The notes under the pieces were generated by a model. The model was not told the origin of the DNA and made no database searches. It worked only from the letters and a program-made list of their open reading frames with translations. Both the position numbers and the translations under genes were made by a program. This document shows positions 29,343 through 40,052 of a stretch of DNA of 64,000 nt, in pieces (position 1 is the first letter of the stretch; each line of letters opens with the position of its first letter). This stretch comes from Mesostigma viride (Eukaryota; Streptophyta; Mesostigmatophyceae; Mesostigmatales; Mesostigmataceae): the NCBI GenBank assembly GCA_009746045.1, contig RPFO01000082.1, positions 3,361,768-3,425,767 on the forward strand. The letters are read 5' to 3'.

Positions 29343-30060
29343 CTTTCTGGCATGTATGCGTATATAATTACATCAAATGAACTCAGTTGGGCTTGGAACT
29401 TTGCACATGTTATAAACACATCCCATGCAGCATGCCCACAAAGTTTCAGGCTGGTTGGATCACAAAATGGTGACAGATGCTAGCATAAATACCCCCAAAA
29501 TGCAGTTTTTCAGGGTTTTCCAAGGGTTTCATCACACATATGCATATATAATGACACCAAATGAACTCAGTTGGGCGTGGAACTTTGCATATGTTCTAAA
29601 CACACCCCATGCAGCATGCCCACAAAGTTTCAGGCTGGTTGGATGACAAATTGGTGACAGATGCTAGCATAAACACCACAAAAATGCAGTTTTTCAGGGT
29701 TTTCCAACCTTGGGTTTCATCACACATTTGCATATATAATGACATCAAATGAACTCAGTTGGACCTGGGACTTGGCACATGTTCGAAACACATCCCATGC
29801 AGCCTGCCCACAAAGCTTCAGGCTGGTTGGATGACAAACTGGTGACAAATGCTAGCATAAATACCACAAAAATGCAGTTTCTCAGGGTTTTTCAAGGGTT
29901 TCATCACACATGTGCATATATAATGACATCAAATGAACTCAGTTGGACCTGGAACTTGGCACATGTTCGAAACACATCCCATGCAGCCTGCCCACAAAGC
30001 TTCAGGCTGGTTGGATGACAAACTGGTGACAAATGCTAGCATAAATACCACAGAAAAAGC
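29343..30060. repeat. About 184-bp satellite, four copies
   Basis: Tandem units that contain AAATGAACTCAGTTGG and GCATGCCCACAAAG, starting near 29343, 29530, 29722 and 29905. They differ by point changes and a 7-bp insertion (CTTGGGT) in one copy. Confidence 0.9.
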
Positions 30061-30623
30061 AGCTTTCTATTGTTCTTCCCGAAGGGTTTCATGGCAATCA
30101 TTCCACCTTGGTGTACAGAAGGTTCCAAACAACACATCATTACATTATGCATCATATTTACAATGCAGGAAGGCATACTTGGGGGCACATGCCTATAGTA
30201 CAATGCATTAATAACACAGCTCTAGCCAGCTAGCTAGCTATATAGTGGCTAATGCCACACCCGGGGGCACGTTCTCACGGCCCTGCATCCTTTTCCTTTT
30301 CTTCTTCTCTGCATCTGACAGGGGCCTGCCCCCCATCTTCTCATCCACCAGCCTGGTGAGCACCCTGACGTTGGTGACTTGCGTCAGCTACCCTACCCCC
30401 ATGGCACGCTTGGCCTTACGCTTGGTGAAGGTGGAGGGGACCGTGGGTGCGACAGTTGGTCTAGGTTTTCATCACCCCCTTCCTCCAGTGCATGCGTGTG
30501 CTCCAACGCCTAAGCAGAGAAGCACACACACACATACACACACACACACACACGTCGATCCCTTACCCACCCACCCACACACACACACACGTACACATGT
30601 ATCCACCCACCCATGCATACACG
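30061..30623. other. Unassigned sequence with CA repeats
   Basis: On the minus strand at about 30250-30440 there is a short basic reading with [20 protein letters not shown], interrupted by stops. It may be a transposon remnant. (CA)n tracts lie at 30524-30553 and 30576-30590. Confidence 0.35.
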
Positions 30624-31018
<395 letters not shown>

Positions 31019-31021
31019 TCA

Positions 31022-31890
31022 TACCCTCCCTCCCTCCCTCCCTCCCTCCCTCCCTCCCTCCCTCCCTCCTCCCTCCCTCCGTCCCTCCCTCCCTCCCTCC
31101 CTAGCTCCCTCCCTCCTCCCTCCCTCCCTCCCTCCCTCCCTCCCTCCCTCCCTCCCTCCCTCCCTCCCTCCCTCCCTCCCTCCCTCCCTCCCTCCCTCCC
31201 TCCCTCCCTCCCTCCCTCCCTCCCTCCTCCCTCCCTCCCTCCCTCCTCCCTCCCTCCCTCCCTCCTCCCTCCCTCCCTCCCTCCCTCCTCCCTCCCTCCC
31301 TCCCTCCCTCCTCCCTCCTCCCTCCCTCCCTCCCTCCCTCCCTCCCTCCCTCCTCCCTCCTCCCTCCCTCCCTCCCTCCTCCCTCCTCCCTCCCTCCCTC
31401 CCTCCCTCCCTCCCTCCCTCCCTCCTCCCTCCCTCCCTCCCTCCTCCCTCCTCCCTCCCTCCCTCCCTCCCTCCCTCCCTCCCTCCCTCCCTCCCTCCCT
31501 CCCTCCCTCCTCCCTCCTCCTCCCTCCCTCCCTCCCTCCTCCCTCCCTCCCTCCTCCCTCCCTCCTCCCTCCCTCCCTCCCTCCTCCTCCCTCCCTCCCT
31601 CCCTCCTCCCTCCCTCCCTCCCTCCCTCCCTCCCTCCCTCCCTCCCTCCTCCCTCTCCCTCCCTCCCTCCCTCCCTCCTCCCTCCCTCCCTCCCTCCCTC
31701 CTCCCTCCCTCCTCCCTCCCTCCCTCCTCCTCCCTCCCTCCCTCCCTCCCTCCCTCCCTCCTCCCTCCCTCCCTCCCTCCCTCCCTCCCTCCCTCCCTCC
31801 CTCCCTCCCTCCCTCCCTCCCTCCTCCCTCCCTCCCTCCCTCCCTCCTCCCTCCCTCCCTCCCTCCCTCCCTCACTCCCTCCCTCCCTCC
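31022..31890. repeat. (CCCT)n microsatellite with CCT interruptions
   Basis: About 870 bp of CCCT/CCT on the plus strand, GGGA/GGA on the minus strand. It begins 4 bp after the ACGC run. Purines are nearly absent on the plus strand. Confidence 0.98.
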
Positions 31891-32699
31891 CCCCTCCCTC
31901 ATTCATACACCCGTTCATTCATGCATGCAGCCGCTCATCATTAACACGCCTCCGTTGGGAAACTCACGGGGTATGAACTATGAAACGGGCGGTAAGAAAG
32001 GAAGAAGGAGCCGCCTCCCCAACATGCCGCCCGGCAAAGGCAGCGATGGGCCGTCCAGGAGGGAAACACTGCGCTTTGCCTTGTACGCCGGGGTGCGCAG
32101 GCGACGTGCGGGCACTGTCGCGTGTAAATTTGCCTGCCCGCCCCAGTCCTTCTCGGAACGCCTCCCCAGAGCATGCCGTCATGGTAAGAGCTCTTTTCGC
32201 CCGTCGCCGGAAGCTTAAACCACAAGAATACGCCGGTTAATGACCAGAAAATGGGGGGTTGTCGACAATATAAACCAGTAGCTGTGGTTTTTCCCGCACC
32301 CCGAGCACACTCCGGACGGGGCCAGCAAGCCCCGCCCGCAGGATAAACACCGGGCGATGTTGCTGCGCCCAAGGGAAGTCATATAGCTGCAAGAAAAGAC
32401 GTAAAAGCGATTAAAAGCACGACATGCAGTGTTGCCCCTGTCAGCGCTCCTATAATTCTCACTTTTTCGCGGAAGGGGCGTAAAAATCGGAAACGCAAAA
32501 TTAAGGGAAATCCATCGCTGGGTTTCTTTGAAATGATGTTAGGAACTGGTAGAATGTGTTCATGACAGCCGAGAGCATGTTTTTCCTGTCTGTGTTTTAC
32601 CTTGCACACACACGGGTCGGGCCGGTTGGTGTGCAAAACGCCCGCCTGCTGCCCACGTGCCCTCGCTGCAGAAAAAAAAGAAACTGTTTTTCAGGTTTT
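31891..32699. other. Unassigned 0.8 kb
   Basis: No recognised gene or repeat. Open frames here show no family similarity that I can name. Confidence 0.4.
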
Positions 32700-32703
32700 T
32701 TAA

Positions 32704-34589
32704 GGGGACGTGGCGCGCCGAATATTTTCCGCGCCAAAAAATTCGCGGTACCGTCCGTACGGTGTATAATGTGTGCCCGGACCGCTCAACCCTCGCGGAG
32801 GTGGCCATGGCGGCATGCCTTTATGCAATATTAATCGATATGGCACGTAAACAGCTAGAAAAAATGCTTGAATTTCGCAGAAGATTAGTTGATGACCTCA
32901 TGTCATGGCGGAAAGTTTACGGTTTGCAATATCGCTAATTTCTCGAACGGCTACGGGCGCGGGGGTCCAGGATATAATTTCTCTTGCGGATCATGAAATT
33001 TAATGCAGGTTTACGGCAGCTATTGTGAGGCAACGTAGGCTCTAAAGAGCGATTATGAAGCTAACTTAATGGTGTTGTCGAGTTTGTGCCGAAGCTTCCC
33101 GGTTTCTTTTACATTTCCGGCATTCAAGGTAAGAACCTACGCAGGCCTGCGCATGTCGCCTTCGACGTATTCACGGAAGGCGCACCTTCCTTGTTCGCCT
33201 GATCAATGGATGATGTCTTTTATTGTTCGAGCTTGCGTGCCAGTTTATGCATGAAACATTTCCACGCAGGCAGGTGCAATAACGTCGGCCTTTCGCCTTT
33301 TTTTCGGGCAGTTTCCCTGCAGGAAGCGCTCCATTCCTTTCGGTTGCATCGTCAGATTCCTAGCAATTTCGTACAATTTCGTGTAGTTTGTGGCTGGCAT
33401 GCTTAAGGCGCCGAGGTCAAGTTGTTGGTAATGTGTTGACATTTGTTTTCCATAATCCTTTGGACATGAGCTTGCTCAGACGCTTTGTTATGTGCCGGAT
33501 CTGACACGCCTGTTTTAGTAAAGACATCCGGCATGTGCCTAGAGGCTAACAAGCTGGCATCAGCTTCTTAGCAAATTGCCATATTGGAAAGGAAGGTGAG
33601 AGTGGTTCTTTTGCTGGCCATACTGCATGAGTGGCATTGCATTAGATAGGTGTTTTTATTGCTTTCCTTGAGCTATAACCATTAAGACTTCCCTGCTATG
33701 TGTGCAGCAAGGCAAGCTGGATAGGATGTGAATGCATGGCAGACAGCATGTATGATTTGCTGCCAAGTTTGCAGGCTGCAGTTGCCTCTATTGCTTGGGC
33801 AGTCTTTCTAAGGTCTTTACACGTATACTTGCTGAGTTCTTGGCATAAATTTACATGGTAACCTTGGGCTGAGCATAGTGTATGCTCTCTTGGTGCGTGT
33901 ATGCCTAGCGAAGGTGTTGCTATGCGCACGCTGGCAAGGCTGGCCATGCTGAGGGCAGGGGAGGGCAGATGAGGTGCCTAGCCTTTTCTTATGTTGTGTG
34001 ATCGAGTTGGGCATGTTTTTTGGCTTCTTGGATGGAAAACATGCTGTCTAGGAGGCCTTATACACAGAAAAACCTCATTTAGCGTATGTTCAGGTTTTAG
34101 CACGCAAAACCTTATAACTTGAGCTAGACTTGTCGGAATGACCTGGGACTTGGACCACTGCTGTCCCCCTGTTAGCCGGATTTTCGCTTGATTTTGTGGC
34201 CTTATCTGAAGTGTTTATGATATGTTTATTCCCAATGTCCGGTAAAAAAAGACCTGTTTTGCGGGAAAATTAATAACTGTTCAAGGTTTTGCCATTTCCA
34301 TGATGTAAATAGCTCAGCAAGCTACACACTCAGGGAACTACAAATGGTTGATTTTTGGTTGCCAACAAATGTGTGCATTGGCTGGGGCATACCCAGCCCT
34401 AATTAGCGTCTTTTTCTATTTATAGCGCAATATTGGCGTATACTTGGGGGTAGTACCCCCAACAAGTGCATGGACAAGTCACAAGAGATGTTATTTAGTG
34501 CCCGCAATCATATTTCAGCATTGTGCAAATGAATTTCAAGTGTTATTACCATAGTTCAATTTTTAAGGGTTTTGGGGTGCCACCTCCCC
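32704..34589 (+). mobile_element. TTAA-flanked DNA element B, copy 1
   Basis: Flanked by TTAA (32700-32703 and 34590-34593). Inverted termini are GGGGACGTGGCGCGCC / GGGGAGGTGGCACCCC, matching at 13 of 16 positions. The inverted copy at 45097-46981 has nearly the same length and is almost identical. It shares subterminal blocks with element A (a run with GCGTCTTTTTCTAT, and the GGCGCCAAAAAATTCG palindrome). No transposase is seen. Confidence 0.85.
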
Positions 34590-34593
34590 TTAA

Positions 34594-34861
34594 TGTACGA
34601 TACTTTTCCTTATGTAATCAACGTTCGAACAAGCGAAATAACGTCCAAAATGGTTGCGTAATCAGCTCGCAATAAATTTTCGCGTCACCATAGCCGTGCA
34701 CACCGAATTTCAGTCAACATTGCACGCGCGCACCGAATTTCGTCAACTTTCGCGGGGGAATTACCGGGGTGTGCAAGGCGCGGCGCCGGACTGATGTGAC
34801 AGATCCAATTTTCAAGTATGCCTGTGCGTCTCGGTTTCACATCTTCTTTGGCCATGGAACA
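34594..34861. other. Unassigned sequence right of element B
   Basis: Contains two copies of GCACACCGAATTTC-like sequence near 34695 and 34730. No gene is seen. Confidence 0.35.
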
Positions 34862-35152
34862 AACGCTTACAAACATCCATTAGCAGGGAATATTGCCGTA
34901 TTTTTCTGCCCGCTGAAGGGGTGTTTTATCTCATCAATCCTTGGCACGACTTCAACAGCCTGACCGACAGTCAGTGCTCGACAGTCAGCGTGACCACTAA
35001 TTATAATGCATCAACGTGGCTATACTGCCACCATGGTCATGCACACAAGCTGTGTGCAGCAATTGTGAGTATTGTTAATTCACAGATTTACATTCCATTA
35101 TGCATGCACCAGTTTATACACGCATTTCGGTCATGCAACAGATTGCAACTTG
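34862..35152 (-). mobile_element. Partial copia-like LTR, inverted
   Basis: This is the reverse complement of the first part of the LTRs at 27525 and 37707, ending exactly at the LTR terminus (CAGATTGCAAC). It directly abuts the pol-bearing segment, so at least two insertions or a rearrangement are needed here. Confidence 0.8.
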
Positions 35153-35424
35153 CTGCAGATGTGCAGAGCTTAGCTCGCGAGCCCCCTGCTGACCTGCGCG
35201 AGGGTAGTAGGGAGGGCATTACCCCTGCCGTTAGCCAGGGTCCGGCTGCCGTTAGTCAGCCTCGCCGGGGTGGTGGGTTGCTCAGCAAGATTGTTCTAGG
35301 GCTGCGCCGGGACAATAACATGGGGTTAGGCTCCCTTCGCCGCCCACCACAGACTGCAGGCGCCGGCCCCCCCTCAGCTGGGCCCGAGCACTGCAGTCAT
35401 CTCTTCCTTGTTAACCGCTAGGGC

Positions 35425-35765
35425 GCTGAATTGTGGGCTCCTCATTGATACCCAGGCCCAGGTCTCTATTATCGGGGCCAATTGTGTAGACTTTCCTTTG
35501 CTGCCCTCTCATTGGACTCAGGTCACTGCATGATTTTGCTAGGTCAGGGTCCTACAAGGTCCTGGGGGAATTTCCCTTAACCATACTCGGCGCAGACACG
35601 CCCATGTGTGTGGTAGAGGGGTATGATGGGCCCGCCTTATTAGGACAGCCGTTCTTGACGCTACCCGGGGTTACAGTGAGCAGCACACAGCTGTCCCGAG
35701 CGGGGTTTGGCTGCATGCGATTGAATAATTTTTCCCTCGATGTCGCTGCTCGGGGTCTCTCATTG
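35425..35765 (+). pseudogene. Broken copia-type protease region
   Basis: Contains LLIDTQAQVSIIGANCVDF, which resembles a retropepsin LIDTGA active site with Gln in place of Gly. Then, after frame changes, LTILGADTPMCVVEGYDG follows. Stops and frameshifts interrupt it. Confidence 0.55.
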
Positions 35766-37489
35766 CCTTAGTATGGTGGCTGCCATGAAAGGGGTAGAGT
35801 ACAAGGATTCTGAATTGCCTCCTGCCCGCGATCTTCTCACCCCTAAAGCCCTCACCCCTGACAGTTTGGGGATTAGCTTCCACGATGTTGCCACTGAAAG
35901 CCCCATGTCCTTCCATGATGTTGCCAGGCACGTCTCAACCGAGGAAGGGCTAGACAATACCCAAGGGGCTATGCTGGCTGCAGGGGAACGATGGTTAGGA
36001 CTGGGTTGTGTGGAGCCAGTGGACCTAGTCCCAAGGGATGGCCGGTTGCTTCGTTTCAAATGGACCTTCCAGATGAAGCCGGTTCCCGGCACTGACAGGA
36101 AAGTAGAGTTTGCTAGACCTGTGGTGCTAGAATTTTCTGGATCTTCTGACCTGCCCTCCTCAGCCCTGACTGCCCCGGGCTTAAATAAAGACACTTGGCG
36201 ATTGTTAGTGTGCTTTCATCTCGGGCGCCTCAACAAAGGCTTGCCGCATGGCTCCGCGGTGCTGGATTTTTCTAAGGCCTTCCTTAACGGGGATTCAGAT
36301 GAGACGGCTAAATTGTGGGAGGGCACCACACCGCTGTATGTTAGGACACCCAAGATGTGGGAACCTATTGTGGGCAAGAAGTTCATGAGGTTGGTGAAGG
36401 CTGTGGATGGGACCGTGGCCGGGCCGCGGGCGTGGCGCAAGAGTTTAGAGCGCCTTCTACTTAACCGCGCACGCATGATGTACAGCGACCTGGACCCCTC
36501 CTTGTTTGTTGGTGTCTGGAAGGGGGAGCTCGTGTTTGTTTTCGTGCATGCCGATGACTGTGACTGCCTGGGGCCACGGGAGTGGATTGTGTGGTTCCAT
36601 TCGCTCGTGCACTCAGTGTACCCTGTGGGCAAGCTCGTCTTTAGGGAGCCGGGCAAGATCGTGCCCTTCATGGGCATGGACACTATTCTCGATCACGATG
36701 AGCAAGGGCAGTGGGTCATGTTGCTGCATCCTAAGGGTAGCTATGTCCCCGACCTGGTCAAGGAGGTCATGGCCCGCACTGGGCCTATCCTTCCCTCTGA
36801 GTGTGGTGCGCTGCGTGGCAAACTCAATTGGCTTGCGTGTACCACGAGCCCTGACTTGGCTGTCCTTAGTCGGTTGACAGACGATGTTCTCTGCTTGTTG
36901 GCCCGCCCGGTTGTAGCTGAGTATGTGCAGGCCTCACCGGGGTTGGTCCTGCAGGGTGTTGACTGGGACAAGCCCATCGAGCTAGGGGCTTATTGTGACA
37001 GTTCTTTGGATGCGCGGGTGCTCACCAAGATGCGTGGTAGGTGTGCGGCTGTTAGCTATATCTCAAACGCTGAACAATCTGCGCCATCCTCCATCTTTGC
37101 GTGGTTCTCACGTCTCCACCCGCCGTGTGTATGTGGGGTCGGACACCGCCGAGGCGCGTGCGTACTGCGAGGCTGCAAGTGAGCTCGCGTATTTCCACGC
37201 GCTACTCTGCTGGATCCTCAAGCTGGGCGGTCTCACCACACGCATCGATCGCGTCATGCGCACCGACAGCCAAGCGCTGGTGGACTTCATTGAGAACCCC
37301 TACGCTCGCACGAGAGACCTTGACTTCCTCCGGGTGAAGGAATTTTCTGATGCGCTCCATACCGAGCACGTGGCAGGCGACCAGAATTGCTCGGATGCTC
37401 TTACCAAGCTCTATAGCTCCGCCAAGGCACAGTATACTCTTCTTAGGCACCAAATGAACAATATGTCGCTGGGTCAGCCACGGCACTAG
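35740..37489 (+). pseudogene. Copia-type reverse transcriptase and RNase H, one frameshift
   Basis: The first frame (about 35770-37070) has the copia RT order: LLRFKWTFQMKPVPG, then VLDFSKAFLNG (in place of DVKTAFLNG), then AGPRAWRKSLERLLLN, then DLDPSLFVGVW, then FVFVHADDCDCLG, where the catalytic YVDD box reads HADD. The RNase H part begins at GAYCDSSLDARVLTKMRGR. A shift of frame at about 37065-37090 leads into 37092-37489 with SDTAEARAYCEAASELAYF, MRTDSQALVDFIENP and HVAGDQNCSDALTK. The chain ends at a stop at 37487-37489. The RT's Tyr-to-His change and the frameshift suggest an inactive copy. Confidence 0.85.
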
Positions 37490-37690
37490 TTGAGATGTCA
37501 TGGAGTGTGAATGGCCCCTTGACTCGGGTTTTACCTTGGTAGGTTTTCCCGGTAGCGATGCTATGGTGTAATTTGTTTGGCTGGGGATTATACCCTCCAA
37601 AACCATGTGGGGCCTAAGGTGCGTTCATGATGGCAAGGCCTGCGCGGCCGTAGTTCTTACAGACTTGAGTACGCAGTCCTATTGCCACAT

Positions 37691-37704
37691 GAAAAAAGAA
37701 AGGG
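37691..37704 (+). promoter_or_regulatory. Polypurine tract before right LTR
   Basis: GAAAAAAGAAAGGG lies 2 bp before the LTR start, the expected place of the plus-strand priming site of an LTR retrotransposon. Confidence 0.65.
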
Positions 37705-37706
37705 CT

Positions 37707-38224
37707 GGAGTTGCAATCTGTTGCATGACCGAAATGCGTGCATAAACTGGTGCATGCATAATGGTCGAATGTAAATCTGTGAATTAACAATACTCACAAT
37801 GGCTGCACACAGCTTGTGTGCATGACCATGGTGGCCAGCAGTATAGCCACGTTGATGCATTATAATTAGTGGTCACGCTAGCTGACTGTCGAGCACTGAC
37901 TGTCGGTCAGGCTGTTGAAGTCGTGCCAAGGATTGATGAGATAAAACACCCCTTCAGCGGGCAGAAAAATACGGCAATATTCCCTGCTAATGGATATTTG
38001 TAAATGGTTCTAGAAGCGTCTAGAAGCATTGTGCAACGCTGGCGTAACGCTAGTTCAGTGTGCCTCTTGGAAATCGCAAATGCACATGAGATGTGATTGG
38101 TGCAATGTCGATAAGGCCTATCGCAATCTTGGGGTTGCACACATGACTTGTAAACATATAAATTGATAATAAACCCAGGCACCTAGTGCCGCATTCTTGC
38201 AAACATCATTCTCAATCTCAACTC
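37707..38224 (+). mobile_element. Copia-like LTR (right)
   Basis: About 518 bp, same orientation and near-identical to 27525-28028, with a few small insertions. It lies downstream of pol and a polypurine tract, so it is the 3' LTR. Confidence 0.85.
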
Positions 38225-39983
38225 CCGGCGCGGCGTGTTCTTTGTCCGGTCATCAGTCCTAGTGTCTTCCCTGCCTGCGTTCATGAAAAACAACAAAAGA
38301 CCTACGCGGGTATATGTACTACACTGTGCCAACTGGCTGGATGGGTCTGCATGCGAGCTTGAACGATCAGGGGAAGGCTTAGTTGGCTTCACTCCGTTTC
38401 CCTTGCGGGGAGCCTGGGGCCCGCATTCCTGCACGCCCTCCCCGTGAGCCCTCTGTTCACGCTGGTGCCGGCCCTTTACGCCATCCCTCTCCGCCGCCAG
38501 CTGTTTGCCCAGCAACCTCTCATCACCCGGGCAGGTGCGTCCTGCGGCAGCTGCGGGGTTGCTCTCGATTAACTACTGGGACGCACTACATCGCGTGCAT
38601 GGGTGGCCAGCATGCAGAACCAGAACTGGTTCCTCTATCTCCATATACCGCTCTCCTCCGGGCATGGTGTGTGCCGGCCATGGTTCGGACGGTCTTTCCC
38701 CACTTGACCACCATCAAGTGCGAGGACGCGGATCCATGGGGCCGCCCCGTCTATACTCAAACAGCCACCGCCCCGACATTACCGTGCTTGACTACGACGG
38801 GCAGGCCGGTTGCCACCTGCTCGATCATCGATGTCTCCGTGGCTCGGCCGCTCTCCGGTCGCCACATCCTCCGGGCGGCAGCCTGTGGCCGGCCGGACTG
38901 AGTGCCGGCGCTGCTGCCGAGCTAGGGCTGTGGCTGAGCGCGATGAAGTTTGCCGGCCCACCATGCAGGCCTGGGAGGGATCGATCTAGACCGCATGCCG
39001 GTCGCGACAAAGTCCGCTCGGGTGCATGAGGTGGAATAACACATCAGCCACTCATTCTTAATGGTGGCACCGTGCGAGTGAGGGCGAGTGACAGGCGCTG
39101 CCGCCAATCACAAGGACCACGTGCGGGCAGATCCACCACGGGGCGGTCTCACCCTCGAGGTCGAGGCGGTCTTCACGGCGCTCAGCGGGCAGTACTCGTG
39201 GAAAAACTATGAATATATAACATGCTCCAATAGCTCCATTAAAAAAAAATTAAATTAAATTATAACATCCAATCTCCATCTCCATTAATAATTTCATATT
39301 CATCATCCTGAACGACTCAAAAAGGCGGACAAGATAACGGGCAGGCTCGAGCTACCATGGTCCGGATTCTCGCGATTTCTGGCCTGCGCTGGTTGTCTCC
39401 TTGATACATTATGCTTTATACACCCCTAACTTAACCGAAAGATACTGATTGACATCAGTCAGATTACACATAGATTCCAAGGTACTGTTTCGTACCGTCC
39501 AGGGCCCAACACAAAGGACTATCTCGAAAGGGCACTCCGCACATAAGTTCCCAAAAGTCAAGTCAGGCCGGATCGAATGATTACATCTTGGCTGTTCAAA
39601 AGAAGTCAGTCAGCCATTTACACTGAACGTTGAACTCAAAGTTCGCGTCCACTTGGATGCATGTAGCAGTATGTGCAGTTCTTGGACGTTTGGAAACATG
39701 GCATGGCTAACGTAATGACTGACTAGCTAGACCTTTTAAGTGGTTTTCCATTTGCGGGTATTTCCTCGTAAATGCCGGTGGGAGCGCGGCAGCGCGCTCG
39801 CAGCCATCATGATGGTGCTCACCACTAGACACTCCCGGCCAGTTAGGCTCGAAACACACGCCCTGATCGATCAAGCGAGCTGTTTCCGGCCCGGCCGGCC
39901 CATTGTCTAGGTCATCTACTAGTTGATCTACACGTAAGCCAGCCATAATTTCAATGCACAAGGCTACACATTTACATCTCCAT
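38225..39983. other. Unassigned 1.8 kb with a decayed coding remnant
   Basis: On the plus strand at about 38740-38900, HRPDITVLDYDGQAGCHL and, one frame shift later, IIDVSVARPLSGRHI resemble the C-terminal part of a non-LTR retrotransposon ORF2, but weakly. A short AT-rich TTAAATTAAATTATAACA near 39252 matches the family E tail in inverted orientation. A dispersed repeat lies at 39330-39402. The frame at 39707-39991 (-) is not recognised. Confidence 0.35.
39330..39402 (-). repeat. Dispersed repeat R, copy 1
   Basis: Contains CTCGAGCTACCATGGTCCGG and CTGGCCTGCGCTGGTTGTCT. Other members are at 47038-47118 (-), 51718-51785 (+) and 61850-61913 (+). Confidence 0.75.
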
Positions 39984-39989
39984 ACAGTC

Positions 39990-40052
39990 ATTACCGCGTT
40001 AAGTTGCGATCGACGCCTAAAATTTGGCGTCGCAACTTAAGGCGGTAACGAT
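39990..40052. repeat. Hairpin at the left end of the composite
   Basis: TTACCGCGTTAAGTTGCGAT and GACGCC pair with GGCGTC and GCAACTTAAGGCGGTAA across a short AT loop (TAAAATTT). Confidence 0.8.

Noticed and set aside
39707-39991. 94-codon minus-strand ORF as a gene
   Set aside because: No recognised motif, lies next to transposon termini, and no supporting exon structure.
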